DNA from: Multivorans sp965232105
GTDB taxonomy: Bacteria > Acidobacteriota > Thermoanaerobaculia > Multivoradales > Multivoraceae
Direction: 5' to 3'
NCBI GenBank assembly: GCA_965232105.1
Contig: OZ246956.1
Coordinates: forward strand, 496,001 to 560,000
Length of the DNA: 64,000 bases
The translations under genes and the position numbers were made by a program. Of this stretch, positions 17,904 to 25,973 are shown piece by piece. The stretch's first letter is position 1, and each line of letters starts with the position of its first letter. The notes under the pieces were generated by a model. That model worked only from the letters and a program-made list of their open reading frames with translations. It was not told where the DNA came from and ran no database searches.

Positions 17904-19325
17904 TTAGCCCTCTTCTTCGGCGGCGGGTTCTTCCGCCCCGCCGCCCGATTCATCTTTGGGCGCAGCGACCGGCGCGTTGGCCTCGAGCAGGGCCTGTACC
18001 GTCCTGTCCCGTCTGAGTTCGATCTTCAACATCTCCATGCCGCCATCCCGCTCCAGCTCACGGCGCAGCTTGCCCCGGTTCGTGTTGCGGGAGCGAGCCA
18101 TGATCTCCAGCGCGCGCTCGAGGTCTTCCCGGGTCGGTTCGATCCCGTCCTCACGGGCGATCCGGTCGAGCAGGAAGGAGGAATGCGCCCGTTTTCCCGC
18201 CTGCGGCCGGATCTCCTCCATCATCTGCTCCCAGGGCAACTGCTGCTGTTCGAGATCCACACCCTGTCGAGCCAGGTTGTTCGCGTAGGACCGCGCCATC
18301 TGGAACGCCTCGCGTTCCACCACCGCCTCGGGGAGTTCAACCGGATACCGTTCGCGCAACTGCTCGAGCAGAGCGTCCGTGCGCTGCTGGCCGGCAGCCT
18401 CGACCTTCCGCGCCCGCACCTGCTCGCGAAGGTTCTCCCGCAGATCATCGACGCTCTCGATGCTCGCGGCCAGGCCGCTGGCCCAGTCGTCGTCGACCTC
18501 CGGCAGCTTCCTCTCGAGCACCTCGTCGAGTTCGATGTCGTAGCGGCGCTGCCGTTCGATGCTGTCTTCCTGCTCGACGCGCTCGAAGCTCGCCGTCCGA
18601 CCGGCCGAAAGCCCCGTCAGGTTGTCGGTGAGCTCAGGCCAGACCCGCTCGTCGCCCAGCTCGAGGTCGATGTCGTGGGTCGCCGGACCGCGAGTGTCCT
18701 GGTCGTGGCTGTGGTCATGGTCGTGGCTGTGGTCATGGTCGTGGCTGGGGTCATGGTCGTGGTCGTGATCGTCGCCATCCGCCTCCGCGTCAAACCCGGG
18801 CATCGCGGAGCGATGGACCTTCCCGCGCACCCGGTCGCCGCGTGCGGCCGAGCGGTCGACCGGCACCCAGGTCGAGCGCTCCAGGCGAACCTGCTCCAGC
18901 ACCTCGTCGACCTCTGCCTCGGTCGGCTCCATTTCGGGCTGCGGCAGCTCGAAGCTCCGGTCGTCGTCGATTTCGACATCGGGCTCGACGTCGACGGTCA
19001 CCGTGAAGCGCAGCGGCTGGCCGGGGACCACCTCGACCGGCCCGACACTTGGCGGCAGCATGGAGTGGACATCCTCCTCCTCGCGCGCCAACTGCCAGTA
19101 CTTCGGCGCCAGTCGCTCCGACACATCCTCCCCGATCGCTTCGGCGAACCGCTGGCGGATCAGGTCGAGCGGCGCCTTGCCCTTGCGGAAGCCGTCGAGA
19201 CGCGCCCGGCGGCGGTAGTCCTGAGCCACCCGCAGGTGCTCGGCATCGACCTCCTCGGCCGGCACCTCGATGTCGAACTCGTGCCGGCACAGGCCGACCT
19301 CCCGCTTGGAGACCACTACAGTCAT
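17904..19325 (-). CDS. tig: trigger factor with His/Asp-rich insertion
   Basis: Ribosome-bound chaperone and peptidyl-prolyl isomerase. The N-terminal ribosome-binding domain contains the signature loop as 'ARLDGFRKGKAPLDLI' (about 41-56). The FKBP-type domain and long helical C-terminal arms follow ('REAFQMARSYANNLARQG', 'RNTNRGKLRREL'). Length 473 exceeds the usual 430-450 mainly because of an insertion inside the PPIase domain. Residues about 185-210 are an alternating His/Asp/Ser tract with ten His residues (187-207), encoded by an 18-bp tandem repeat near 18704-18770. The C-terminus ends in a Glu/Ala tail. The tract resembles metal-binding His-rich regions of SlyD, another FKBP; that function here is inference. 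Confidence 0.94.
   Translation of the reverse strand: MTVVVSKREVGLCRHEFDIEVPAEEVDAEHLRVAQDYRRRARLDGFRKGKAPLDLIRQRFAEAIGEDVSERLAPKYWQLAREEEDVHSMLPPSVGPVEVVPGQPLRFTVTVDVEPDVEIDDDRSFELPQPEMEPTEAEVDEVLEQVRLERSTWVPVDRSAARGDRVRGKVHRSAMPGFDAEADGDDHDHDHDPSHDHDHSHDHDHSHDQDTRGPATHDIDLELGDERVWPELTDNLTGLSAGRTASFERVEQEDSIERQRRYDIELDEVLERKLPEVDDDWASGLAASIESVDDLRENLREQVRARKVEAAGQQRTDALLEQLRERYPVELPEAVVEREAFQMARSYANNLARQGVDLEQQQLPWEQMMEEIRPQAGKRAHSSFLLDRIAREDGIEPTREDLERALEIMARSRNTNRGKLRRELERDGGMEMLKIELRRDRTVQALLEANAPVAAPKDESGGGAEEPAAEEEG
18704..18770 (-). repeat. 18-bp tandem repeat coding His-Asp in tig
   Basis: On the plus strand the unit GTGGTCATGGTCGTGGCT recurs about three to four times with small changes. 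It encodes alternating His and Asp residues in trigger factor. The unit is a multiple of three, so copy-number change would keep the frame. Confidence 0.8.
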
Positions 19326-19407
19326 GACTGGAAGCGTGGAATCAGCGGGTTACGGTTGCGAGAGAAAGGGCGGATGGGTGCGAAAGCAGACTCTGGAGTC
19401 CAAGGGG

Positions 19408-19568
19408 CTCGACGAGTTGCGTGTCAGGCGTGCGAAAGGGGGGACTCGAACCCCTGAACCCTCGCGGGACTAGATTCTGAGTCTAGCGCTCGACGAGTTA
19501 CGTGTCAGGCGTGCGAAAGGGGGGACTCGAACCCCCAACCCTCTCGGGACTAGATCCTAAGTCTAGCG
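19408..19568. repeat. tandem duplication of about 81 bp covering a tRNA-Leu 3' half
   Basis: Unit 1 is 19408-19488 and unit 2 is 19489-19568. Both begin CTCGACGAGTT, share the TTCGAGT arm and end GTCTAGCG. Unit 2 is the 3' part and downstream flank of the intact tRNA-Leu; unit 1 is the extra copy. They differ in the anticodon loop, variable arm and T arm. Confidence 0.85.
19431..19488 (-). pseudogene. truncated tRNA-Leu(CAG) copy
   Basis: A 3' half-tRNA with an anticodon arm (stem CTAGA/TCTAG, loop CTCAGAA, anticodon CAG), long variable arm, T arm and 3' acceptor strand. It has no D arm or 5' acceptor strand. Its T stem has an A-C mismatch that the intact copy lacks. It cannot fold as a tRNA on its own. 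It may be the remains of a real tRNA-Leu(CAG) that recombined with its neighbour, or a mutated duplicate. Confidence 0.75.
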
Positions 19569-19593
19569 CGTCTACCAGTTCCGCCACTTTCGC
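19512..19593 (-). tRNA. tRNA-Leu (anticodon TAG)
   Basis: The cloverleaf is complete: acceptor GCGAAAG/CTTTCGC, D arm with GGTAGAC, anticodon stem CTAGA/TCTAG with loop CTTAGGA, variable arm CCC-GAGA-GGG, and T stem GGGGG/CCCCC around TTCGAGT. The discriminator is A; CCA is not encoded. It reads CUN leucine codons. Confidence 0.95.
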
Positions 19594-19646
19594 GCCGTCG
19601 CCCCCGCCCCAGTCTCTCCGGATGGGCTGCCTCGGGTGGGGCGTGG

Positions 19647-19719
19647 TGAGCCGCCTAGGAATCGAACCTAGAACCCACAGATTAAGAGTCTGTTGCTCTG
19701 CCAATTGAGCTAGCGGCCC
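19647..19719 (-). tRNA. tRNA-Lys (anticodon CTT)
   Basis: Acceptor GGGCCGC/GCGGCTC with one G-U, D arm GCTCAATTGGCAGAGC, anticodon stem ACAGA/TCTGT with loop CTCTTAA, and T arm CTAGG-TTCGATT-CCTAG. CCA is not encoded. It lies 53 bp upstream of tRNA-Leu in the same direction, likely one transcript. Confidence 0.96.
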
Positions 19720-19848
19720 GGCCTCCATGCCGCCTTCGCGTCAACCGGGTCCTCCGGTGCCGGCGGCAGCGAAGCACTATATCCGAAGTGCTGCGGCCCC
19801 TGTGGGCGTGCGCGGCAGAAACCGGGTGCGCCGGACCTTCTGCCGCGC

Positions 19849-20061
19849 CTAACCGCCCTGAACGAAGCGCACGATCTCGACGCGATCTCCATCGCGGAGC
19901 GCCGTTTCGCCAAGGCGGGCCCGCGGCACGAGTTCGCGGTTCAACTCGACCGCCACCGTCTTCGGGTGCTGGTCCAGGCTCACCAGCAGATCGAGAACGG
20001 TGGCGCCGGTCCCCTCGTAAGCCAGCTCCCTCTCCTGGCCGTTGACCCGAAGTTGCAGCAC
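19849..20061 (-). CDS. thiS: ThiS/MoaD-family sulfur carrier protein
   Basis: About 70 residues with a beta-grasp pattern: 'LQLRVNGQERELAYEGTG', 'TVLDLLVSLDQ', 'VAVELNRELVPR', 'ALRDGDRVEIVRFVQGG'. The C-terminal Gly-Gly is the thiocarboxylate/adenylation site used to carry sulfur, in ThiS for the thiamin thiazole ring. A GTG at 20061 (or TTG at 20070) gives the normal length. No thiG, thiF or other thiamin gene is in the window; it follows rsfS by 22 bp. ThiS is the best fit; another small sulfur carrier cannot be excluded. Confidence 0.82.
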   Translation of the reverse strand: MLQLRVNGQERELAYEGTGATVLDLLVSLDQHPKTVAVELNRELVPRARLGETALRDGDRVEIVRFVQGG

Positions 20062-20083
20062 TGGGCCCAAAGCAAGAACGTCC

Positions 20084-20500
20084 TCAGTCGGGCGCGAGTT
20101 CCGCGGTCCGGTCCGGTGCGTCGGACCACAGCCGTTCCAGGCGATAGAGCTCACGCCGCTCGGCGTCGAAGACGTGGACGACCACGTCGCCGTAGTCGAG
20201 CAGCACCCACTGGCCCCTGCCCGCTCCTTCGAGGTGCAGCGGCCGGGCGCCGTCGGCGCGCAGCCGGCGCTCAACCGCTTCCGCGATGCTGCTCACCTGG
20301 CGGGCGTTGGCTCCGTTGCAGATGACGAAGAAGTCGGTGAAGTCGCTGACTTCGGTGAGTTCCAGCACGCGCAGGTCCTGCGCCTTGCGGTCGAGCGCCG
20401 CCGCGGCTGCCGCGCGAACACGATCCTCTGAGAAGTCGGTCCCCTCGGGATCGTGAGTGGTCGCGGCCCCCTGGGCCTGGAGCGTTTGCACTTGCGTCAA
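20084..20500 (-). CDS. rsfS: ribosomal silencing factor RsfS
   Basis: Binds ribosomal protein L14 and blocks subunit joining under starvation. The 138-residue protein has the characteristic run 'AALDRKAQDLRVLELTEVS', 'DFFVICNGANARQVSSIAEAV' and 'GQWVLLDYGDVVVHVFD'. The gene overlaps the nadD stop by 4 bp, the common nadD-rsfS arrangement. Confidence 0.95.
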   Translation of the reverse strand: MTQVQTLQAQGAATTHDPEGTDFSEDRVRAAAAAALDRKAQDLRVLELTEVSDFTDFFVICNGANARQVSSIAEAVERRLRADGARPLHLEGAGRGQWVLLDYGDVVVHVFDAERRELYRLERLWSDAPDRTAELAPD

Positions 20501-21105
20501 CGGTACAACCCGTACTTGCGACAGTAGCGCAGCACCGGGGCCGGCATCAAATCCGCGCTCACGTCCGCGCCCTGCGCCAGACGCCGGCGAATGTCGCTCG
20601 ACGAGACATCGACCGAACGGTGACGGACGAGAACGTAGCCTCGCGCCCTCTCGACGGACGAACGCACCTCCGGGTCGAGCCCACGCTCGCCGGGACGCGC
20701 GAGGACAACCAGCTTCACCGCCTCGATCAGGTCGTCAAAGCGTCGCCAGCCGGGTAGTTCGTTGAAACTGTCGACGCCCAGGAGCAGGTGGAGCTCGGCA
20801 TCCGGAAACTCCGCCCCGTAGCGCTCGACCGTCTCGATCGTGTACACGGATCGTCGGAGGTCGAGTTCGGCATCCGACACGATGAGTTCGGGAAAGGGCA
20901 TCAGCGCCAACTCGACCATCGTGTTCCGCCGCAGCGCGGGGGCCCTCGTTCCCCGCGGCTTGTGCGGCGGGCGGGCAGTCGGCAGATAGTGAACGACATC
21001 CAGCCCGAGAGACTCCCGGGCCGCGAGCACCGGTCGAATGTGGCCGTTGTGGATCGGATCGAAGCTGCCGCCGAAGAGCCCGATACGCGCCCCCTTGCCG
21101 CTCAT
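20497..21105 (-). CDS. nadD: nicotinate-nucleotide adenylyltransferase NadD
   Basis: Converts nicotinate mononucleotide and ATP to deamido-NAD. The HxGH-type nucleotide site is 'GGSFDPIHNGHI'. Downstream are 'LPTARPPHK', 'LLLGVDSFNELPGWRR' and the closing 'VSSSDIRRRL' motif. The ATG at 21105 overlaps the obgE stop; in-frame sequence further upstream is only the antisense of obgE's reading frame. 202 residues, normal. Confidence 0.95.
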   Translation of the reverse strand: MSGKGARIGLFGGSFDPIHNGHIRPVLAARESLGLDVVHYLPTARPPHKPRGTRAPALRRNTMVELALMPFPELIVSDAELDLRRSVYTIETVERYGAEFPDAELHLLLGVDSFNELPGWRRFDDLIEAVKLVVLARPGERGLDPEVRSSVERARGYVLVRHRSVDVSSSDIRRRLAQGADVSADLMPAPVLRYCRKYGLYR

Positions 21106-22157
21106 GGCCGACTTCCCGACGCCGTGTCCGCGGCTGCATCGGCCGCGTTGAGCAGGCCCCGAAGTTCCCGCACGAGCGGCGCCAGGCCCGCTCCCGCCAC
21201 GGCCGAGACTTCGAATGCCTTCAGTCCCCGTTTCGCGGCCAGTTCGTGAAGCTCGCGGCGCCTGTCCTCGTCGGCGATGTCGAGCTTCGAACCGCACAGG
21301 ATCCGCGGCCGGTGCAGGAGTTCTTCGTTGAAGGCGCCCAGCTCGGCATCGATCGTGTCCGTGGCCCCCTCCACGCTGCCGCCCCCTTCGTCCGGCTGCG
21401 GCCCGAGATCGACCAGGTGCAGCAGCACGCGGCACCGCTCGACGTGACGAAGGAAGCGGTGCCCAAGTCCGGCGCCCCCGGCGGCGCCCGCGATCAGACC
21501 CGGCAGATCGGCGATCACGAAGGGCTCCGCTTCGAGCGGCGCCGCCGGCGGCCCGACCACGCCGAGTTGAGGCACCAGGGTAGTGAACGGATAGTCCGCG
21601 ATCTTCGGTCTGGCCGCGGTCAGAACACTGATCAAGGTCGATTTGCCGGCATTCGGCAGGCCGACGACTCCGACATCGGCGAGCAGTTTCAACTCGAGAC
21701 GGAGCCGCTTCTGCTCGCCGGGCGTCCCCGGCTCCGTGCGCCTCGGCGCCCGTTGCCTCGCACTCTTGAAGCGCGCGTTCCCGCGGCCGCCGGCACCGCC
21801 CCGGGCAACGATCAGCCGCTCGTCCTCGGCCAGCACCTCACCCAGGTCCTCGCCGGTCTCCGCGTCGTAGACCTCGGTACCCAGGGGCACGGGGATGACC
21901 AGATCACCGCCGCTCCTGCCGGTCTTGTTCGAGCCCTCGCCGTGCCGGCCCCGCTCCGCGTGGTAGTTGGCGGGAAAGGTGAGGCGGTAGAGCGTGCCAA
22001 GCCCCGAGGAGCCCGCCAGAACCACACTGCCGCCGTGTCCTCCGTCGCCACCGGAGGGGCCTCCGCGCGGCACGAACTTCTCCCGCCGGAACGCCATGCA
22101 GCCATTACCGCCGGCGCCCCCGAGGACATCGATGACGGCCTCGTCGATGAAGTTCAT
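21102..22157 (-). CDS. obgE: GTPase ObgE/CgtA
   Basis: Essential GTPase in 50S assembly and stress response. The Gly-rich Obg fold ('GGAGGNGCMAFRREKFVPRG', 'GGDGGHGGSVVL') comes first. The G domain follows with 'GLPNAGKSTLIS', 'DLPGLIAGAAGGAGLGHRFL' and 'GSKLDIAD'. The C-terminal OCT domain is essentially absent, as in many bacteria. 351 residues. It is downstream of rpmA in the standard L21-L27-Obg operon. Confidence 0.97.
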   Translation of the reverse strand: MNFIDEAVIDVLGGAGGNGCMAFRREKFVPRGGPSGGDGGHGGSVVLAGSSGLGTLYRLTFPANYHAERGRHGEGSNKTGRSGGDLVIPVPLGTEVYDAETGEDLGEVLAEDERLIVARGGAGGRGNARFKSARQRAPRRTEPGTPGEQKRLRLELKLLADVGVVGLPNAGKSTLISVLTAARPKIADYPFTTLVPQLGVVGPPAAPLEAEPFVIADLPGLIAGAAGGAGLGHRFLRHVERCRVLLHLVDLGPQPDEGGGSVEGATDTIDAELGAFNEELLHRPRILCGSKLDIADEDRRRELHELAAKRGLKAFEVSAVAGAGLAPLVRELRGLLNAADAAADTASGSRP

Positions 22158-22227
22158 CTACCGCTCCCGGCGGCGACGTCGAAGCCGCAGAACGCATCGC
22201 ACGCTCGGAGCGCTGCGGCGCAGGCTC

Positions 22228-22485
22228 CTAGCCGGCTGGATGAACGTTGACGATCGTGCCGCGCCGGCCCCGGTTGCGGAACTCGACCACGCCGTCCGCC
22301 CGGGCAAAGAGGGTGTCGTCATTGCCACGGCCCACGTTCTCGCCGGGAAAGAACCGGGTCCCACGCTGGCGGACGATGATCGTCCCGCCGGTCACGCTTT
22401 CGCCCGCGTAACGCTTCACACCCAGGTTCTTGGGATTCGAATCGCGGCCATTGCGGCTCGAGCCCTGGCCCTTCTTGTGCGCCAT
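22228..22485 (-). CDS. rpmA: 50S ribosomal protein L27
   Basis: 85 residues. The N-terminus 'MAHKKGQGSSRNGRDSNP' reaches toward the peptidyl-transferase centre, and 'GVKRYAGESVTGGTIIVRQRG' is canonical. There is no Firmicutes-style cleaved N-terminal extension. It lies 26 bp after rplU. Confidence 0.98.
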   Translation of the reverse strand: MAHKKGQGSSRNGRDSNPKNLGVKRYAGESVTGGTIIVRQRGTRFFPGENVGRGNDDTLFARADGVVEFRNRGRRGTIVNVHPAG

Positions 22486-22511
22486 TTCTTTCGACCTCCG
22501 TTTCGGGACCT

Positions 22512-22841
22512 CTACGCCCCGGCAGCCCGTTCGATCGCCTCGATCCGAAAGCGCTGCATGTCCTGCCGGTGCCCGTTGCGCCGGCGGTAGCCCTTGCGGC
22601 GCTTGAACTTGAAGACGATGATCTTGGGCCCGCGCAGGTCGGACACGAGCGACGCCCGTACCCGCGCGCCCTCGACGACAGGCTCGCCCACCGCGGCTTC
22701 GCCCTCACCGCCGCCGATCATCAACACGCGGTCGAAGACGACCTCCGAGCCCGCTTCGGCGCCGGCAACACGCTCAAGGTCCACGACATCGCCTTCCGCG
22801 ACCCGGACCTGCTTGCCGCCGGTCTCTATCACTGCGTACAT
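22512..22841 (-). CDS. rplU: 50S ribosomal protein L21
   Basis: 109 residues with 'MYAVIETGGKQVRVAEGD' at the start and the conserved 'VFKFKRRKGYRRRNGHRQ' near the C-terminus. First gene of the rplU-rpmA-obgE-nadD-rsfS run. Confidence 0.98.
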   Translation of the reverse strand: MYAVIETGGKQVRVAEGDVVDLERVAGAEAGSEVVFDRVLMIGGGEGEAAVGEPVVEGARVRASLVSDLRGPKIIVFKFKRRKGYRRRNGHRQDMQRFRIEAIERAAGA

Positions 22842-22993
22842 GGTGTTCTCTCTGCGGCGCGCCGTTGCAACGAGCGCCGAACGTCATTCGCCGTTGGCTG
22901 TCAACTCTCCGTGCGGTACGTCCTCAGACCCGCGCCAGGACACCGCCGAGGCGGCATTCAACCGCCGACAGTACCACCGGCCCGCCGGCCCGG

Positions 22994-24337
22994 TCAACGG
23001 CCGCGTGGTCGCAGAGGCAGTTCGACCTCGAAGGTAGCGCCCGGACGACCGTCGGCCCGGACCCTCGCCTCGCCGCCGTGCGCGCTGGCGATCCGACGCA
23101 CGATGGCAAGCCCCAGACCGGTGCCGCCCCTGCGCCCCGAATGAAACAGATCGAAGACCCGCTCGCGTTCCGCTTCGGGAACACCGGGTCCGTTGTCTCC
23201 GACCGCCAGCACGACCGACCCATCCCTGATCTCGGCCTCGAGCCGGAGACGGGGGTGGTCGCAGTCGTTCATCGCCTCCACGGCATTGTCGACGAGGTTG
23301 AGCAGCAGCTGATTCGCCTGCTCGCGATCGACCTGGAACACGACGTCGCCGGTCCGATCGTCCATTTCCGAAGCGACCTCTTCCGAGTGCAGCTTTCCGG
23401 CTACGACTTCGGTGCAGTGACGCAGCAACTCGGCCGCCGTCGTGTCCTGAAGATCCAGGTCGGCCGGACGCGCGTAGCTGAGGAAGTCCGAAACCAGACG
23501 CTCCAGGCGGCCGACCTCGGAACGGGTAATCGCCACCAGCCGGTTCGACGATCCCACGGCGCCCCGGTCTTCGTCCGGCCCCATCTCCTCCTGGAGCATC
23601 TGCATGTTGAGATTCAGGGAATTCAGGGGACTGCGGATCTCATGGGCGAGGCCGGACGCCAGGGTGCCCACGTAGGCCATCTGCTCCGCCTCCTGCGCCT
23701 GACGCTCGGCGAGAGCGGTCTGGCGCGAGAGCCGGCTGTAAATCACGTAGCCGGCAACGAACAGAGCCACCGTCAGGGCCGCGATGATCGCCGCCTGCCG
23801 CAGCAGGTCCCGGCGCAGACCGGCCAGGCGCTGTTGCAGTTCGGCGCGTGAGATGCCGATGACGAAGGTGCCGATGTTGCCCACCGGCACCTCGACCTCT
23901 TCGTAGGGCACCTCACGGGTGAACGTTTCCGCGACCAGACCCGGCGACTCCAGGTTCGGCGGCTCGCCCTCAGCGGTCTGCGTCTCTTCGCGGCGATTGC
24001 GAAACACCAGCCGGCCATCCGTGTCCCGGATCTCCACGGTTTCGACAATGTCCCGCTGAACCAGCACGCTGTTGATGTAGCTGCGCGTATCGGACTCGGT
24101 GGCCATCGCCGTGTAGAGGTCGCGCCCTGTGTTCTCCACCCGGCCGGCGATCCCCTCCGCCAGCTCTTCGGCTTCAGCTCGCGCTTCCACCACGATCCGG
24201 TTCACTTCGCGCTGCGACAGTGACCGGAAGATCAACCAGCCGAACAGACCGAGGTCGGCGAGCACGAAAACGCCGACGATCGCCGCCCACATCCGGCGTC
24301 GCCGTTGCCTCGCGTCGCTGCCGAGCCACTCCAACAT
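22994..24337 (-). CDS. membrane sensor histidine kinase
   Basis: 447 residues. TM1 is about residues 17-37, followed by an extracytoplasmic sensor of about 140 residues and TM2 about 182-200. The HisKA dimer domain has the phospho-acceptor His in 'GLAHEIRSPLNSL' (about 232). The ATPase domain shows N box 'NLLLNLVDNAVEA' read as 'LLLNLVDNAVEA', G1 'VGDNGPGVPE' and G2 'GGTGLGLAIVRR'. No response regulator is adjacent, so the partner is unknown. The ATG at 24337 is preferred; one at 24376 would leave almost no gap to the divergent transporter gene. Its divergence from the peptide-transporter operon suggests, but does not prove, that it senses the same nutrient. Confidence 0.88.
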   Translation of the reverse strand: MLEWLGSDARQRRRRMWAAIVGVFVLADLGLFGWLIFRSLSQREVNRIVVEARAEAEELAEGIAGRVENTGRDLYTAMATESDTRSYINSVLVQRDIVETVEIRDTDGRLVFRNRREETQTAEGEPPNLESPGLVAETFTREVPYEEVEVPVGNIGTFVIGISRAELQQRLAGLRRDLLRQAAIIAALTVALFVAGYVIYSRLSRQTALAERQAQEAEQMAYVGTLASGLAHEIRSPLNSLNLNMQMLQEEMGPDEDRGAVGSSNRLVAITRSEVGRLERLVSDFLSYARPADLDLQDTTAAELLRHCTEVVAGKLHSEEVASEMDDRTGDVVFQVDREQANQLLLNLVDNAVEAMNDCDHPRLRLEAEIRDGSVVLAVGDNGPGVPEAERERVFDLFHSGRRGGTGLGLAIVRRIASAHGGEARVRADGRPGATFEVELPLRPRGR

Positions 24338-24379
24338 TCCGTTGAACGCTACAAGAGAGTCGGGGTGTACGATCATTCC

Positions 24380-25972
24380 GTGCTTTCGTTGCGGCGATTG
24401 GCTGTTGCCGGGTTGGCCGCCGTAGTCGGCTGGGGTTGCAGCTCCGAGGCCCCCCGCGACACGACGCAGGTCAGGGTCGGCCTGCGTTTCGACTACCCGA
24501 CGCCCAACGAGTTGATCGCCCCGCCGACGCTGGCGTACGCCGCGATCAACAACCAGTTGTACCTTTCGCTGATGGAGGAGCAAGGGGACCTCCGCGACGG
24601 CCCGCTGGCCTGGGCCCCCGGTCTGGCCGAGGACTGCCAGTTCTCCGAGGACCGGCTGCAACTGACCCTGCACCTGCGCCCGGACGCGTTGTGGAGCGAC
24701 GGCCAGCCCGTGACCGCGGAGAATGTCCGCTTCACCTGGCTGGCCCAGACCGATCTCGATGTCGCCTGGAACTACGCCTCCAGCAAGGAAACGATCACCG
24801 ACGTCGAGGTGGTCGACGCCCGAACCGTGCGCTTCCACTTCAGCGCCGCCACCGGGACGCAGTTGGATGACATCGCACCCGACCGGGTCCTCCCCGGACA
24901 CGCCTGGGAAGCGCGGCCATTCGCCGAATGGCGAAGCGACCCGGGCTGGTTCTTCGAACACCTGGTCACGAGCGGCCCCTTTCGGCTGGCGAGCCGGACA
25001 CCCGGCAGCGAACTCGTCCTCGAGCGCAATCCCGACCACTTCGAGGCCGGTCTGCCGCGGCTGGAGCGGGTCGTCCTTCGAACCACGGCCGACGGCACGG
25101 CACTGACCAACCAGCTTCTGGCGGGCGAACTCGATGTCGTCACCGGGATCGGCGCCAGGGATGCCCTCCGCATCGAGGGGCAACCCGGCCTCCGCCTGCT
25201 GACCTATCCGAACCGCCAATTCACTTTCGTGTCCTGGAACACGACGAAGCCATGGTTCCGGGACCCGGCGACGCGACGCGCCCTGGCGCTGGCGATCGAC
25301 CGCCAGGCGATCGTAGACACCATCTGGCACGGCTACGCCCAGGTTGGCGGCAGTCCGATCATCTCAAGCGTCTGGGCGCACGACCCGGACCTCCAGCCCT
25401 GGCCTCACGACACGGCGGCTGCCCGCGCGGAGTTGGCCGAAGCCGGCTGGATGGACGCCGACGGCGACGGCATCCTCGAGCGCGGCGGCGTACCGTTCCG
25501 TTTTGAACTCGCGACGTTTACCGGCGCCGACGCGCGCTGGGAAGCGATGCAGATGGTCCAGGCCGATCTCCGCGCCGTCGGCATCGACGCCCAACCCCGC
25601 CGCGTCGACCCGAACGCATTGATCCCGAGATTGATGGGGCAAGACTTCGACGCCGCGGCGTTCGGTATAGCGATTCCCACCAACCTCGACCTGCGCTTTC
25701 TCTTTCACAGCGAAGAGGTAGGCAGCTTCAACTACGCCGCCTACGCCAGTCCCGAGGTCGACCGGCTGGTCGACGCCTTCGCCTCCCGGCCGGACCCGCT
25801 GGAGGGCAGGGACGATCTTCGCCGGTTGCAGCGGATCCTGCACGAAGACCAGCCGATCCTCGTGCTCTGGGAATCGATGAGTCTGGTCGCATTCGACGAG
25901 GAACTCGAGTCGGTGGCGCCGAACGCTGTCGGTCCGCTCGTCAACCTCAAGGAATGGGCCTGGCGCGAGTAG
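24380..25972 (+). CDS. peptide ABC transporter substrate-binding lipoprotein (SBP family 5)
   Basis: 530 residues of the DppA/OppA type. The N-terminus 'LSLRRLAVAGLAAVVGWGC' is a lipoprotein-like signal with Cys about residue 20, although Trp at -2 makes the lipobox weak. Family segments are 'LTLHLRPDALWSDGQPVTAE', 'VRFTWLAQTD', 'GSELVLERNPDHF' and 'DPATRRALALAIDRQAIV'. A GTG at 24380 begins the signal peptide. It is followed at once by two permease genes. Ligand specificity cannot be read from the sequence. Confidence 0.88.
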   Translation: MLSLRRLAVAGLAAVVGWGCSSEAPRDTTQVRVGLRFDYPTPNELIAPPTLAYAAINNQLYLSLMEEQGDLRDGPLAWAPGLAEDCQFSEDRLQLTLHLRPDALWSDGQPVTAENVRFTWLAQTDLDVAWNYASSKETITDVEVVDARTVRFHFSAATGTQLDDIAPDRVLPGHAWEARPFAEWRSDPGWFFEHLVTSGPFRLASRTPGSELVLERNPDHFEAGLPRLERVVLRTTADGTALTNQLLAGELDVVTGIGARDALRIEGQPGLRLLTYPNRQFTFVSWNTTKPWFRDPATRRALALAIDRQAIVDTIWHGYAQVGGSPIISSVWAHDPDLQPWPHDTAAARAELAEAGWMDADGDGILERGGVPFRFELATFTGADARWEAMQMVQADLRAVGIDAQPRRVDPNALIPRLMGQDFDAAAFGIAIPTNLDLRFLFHSEEVGSFNYAAYASPEVDRLVDAFASRPDPLEGRDDLRRLQRILHEDQPILVLWESMSLVAFDEELESVAPNAVGPLVNLKEWAWRE

Positions 25973-25973
25973 C

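Noticed and set aside
18704..18770. Repeat tract near 18.7 kb as a CRISPR
   Set aside because: The repeats are contiguous 18-mers inside the trigger factor coding frame with no spacers.
19773..19792. AGCACT/AGTGCT inverted repeat upstream of tRNA-Lys
   Set aside because: Six-bp stem with an 8-base loop and no U run; too weak to call a terminator or operator.
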